5,281 nt of DNA from Puniceicoccales bacterium (lineage in GTDB: Bacteria; Verrucomicrobiota; Verrucomicrobiia; Opitutales; UBA953): the NCBI GenBank assembly GCA_031289285.1, contig JAITPT010000139.1, positions 1 to 5,281 on the forward strand, read 5' to 3'. A program made the position numbers and the translations under genes. The first letter of the stretch is position 1; every line of letters starts with the position of its first letter. Shown here piece by piece: positions 5,232 to 5,281 of this stretch. The notes below the pieces were generated by a model that made no database searches, was not told where the DNA came from, and worked only from the letters and a program-made list of their open reading frames with translations.

Positions 5232-5281
5232 GTGGAGCGGGGGCAAAGGGCAAAAAAAGACGAGGGCGAAGAAGGGGGCTG

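Noticed and set aside
5013..5253. Short minus-strand frames over the tRNA (containing GIGRHAG or VVELADTLDL)
   Set aside because: These are the familiar false translations of leucine tRNA genes.
1..5281. A new multi-gene defence or metabolic system
   Set aside because: Only one intact protein gene, one tRNA and a broken toxin-antitoxin pair are present; nothing else codes convincingly.

Overview
This is a GC-rich bacterial window, probably from a Gram-negative (diderm) host, because its one intact protein gene encodes a large AsmA-type envelope protein. Several habits of the sequence would fit a Verrucomicrobiota (Opitutales-like) genome: dispersed hairpin elements, a 9-bp CGCAGAnnn tandem repeat, and Ala/Pro/Thr linkers. 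That placement is a guess from style, not from a marker gene. I see no defence island, CRISPR array or biosynthetic cluster.

Left part (1-705). No gene is recognisable here, and base composition is heterogeneous (AT-rich stretches, T8G8 and G9 runs, GT repeats). The region is built from repeats. Imperfect 31-bp inverted repeats (91-121 and 538-568) bound a 478-bp segment that looks like a small non-autonomous (MITE-like) element. A third copy of the motif lies at 684-705. Two similar large hairpins (3-63 and 596-654) share the same apical stem, and each lies a fixed distance before a plus-strand copy of the motif.

Middle part (706-1251, plus strand). This is a decayed HigB/HigA toxin-antitoxin pair. 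Only the C-terminal half of the HigB toxin (706-861) is recognisable, directly after an in-frame TAG and next to the repeat motif. The HigA antitoxin (929-1251) is complete except for a one-base frameshift at a T6 run. A CCAA-rich spacer with no ribosome binding site separates them. Right after higA, overlapping its stop codon, lies a hairpin element (1251-1343) with perfect 19-bp inverted repeats. It may also act as a terminator for the two converging genes.

Right part (1363-5281, minus strand). A tRNA-Leu(UAG) gene (5027-5111) is followed only 10 nt downstream by a 1217-codon gene for an AsmA-family protein (1363-5016). The spacing leaves no room for a separate promoter or a normal Shine-Dalgarno site, which suggests the mRNA is released by tRNA 3' processing or is translated from a very short leader. 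Upstream of the tRNA are a 47-nt dyad (5116-5162) and a short CGCAGAnnn tandem repeat (5205-5231).
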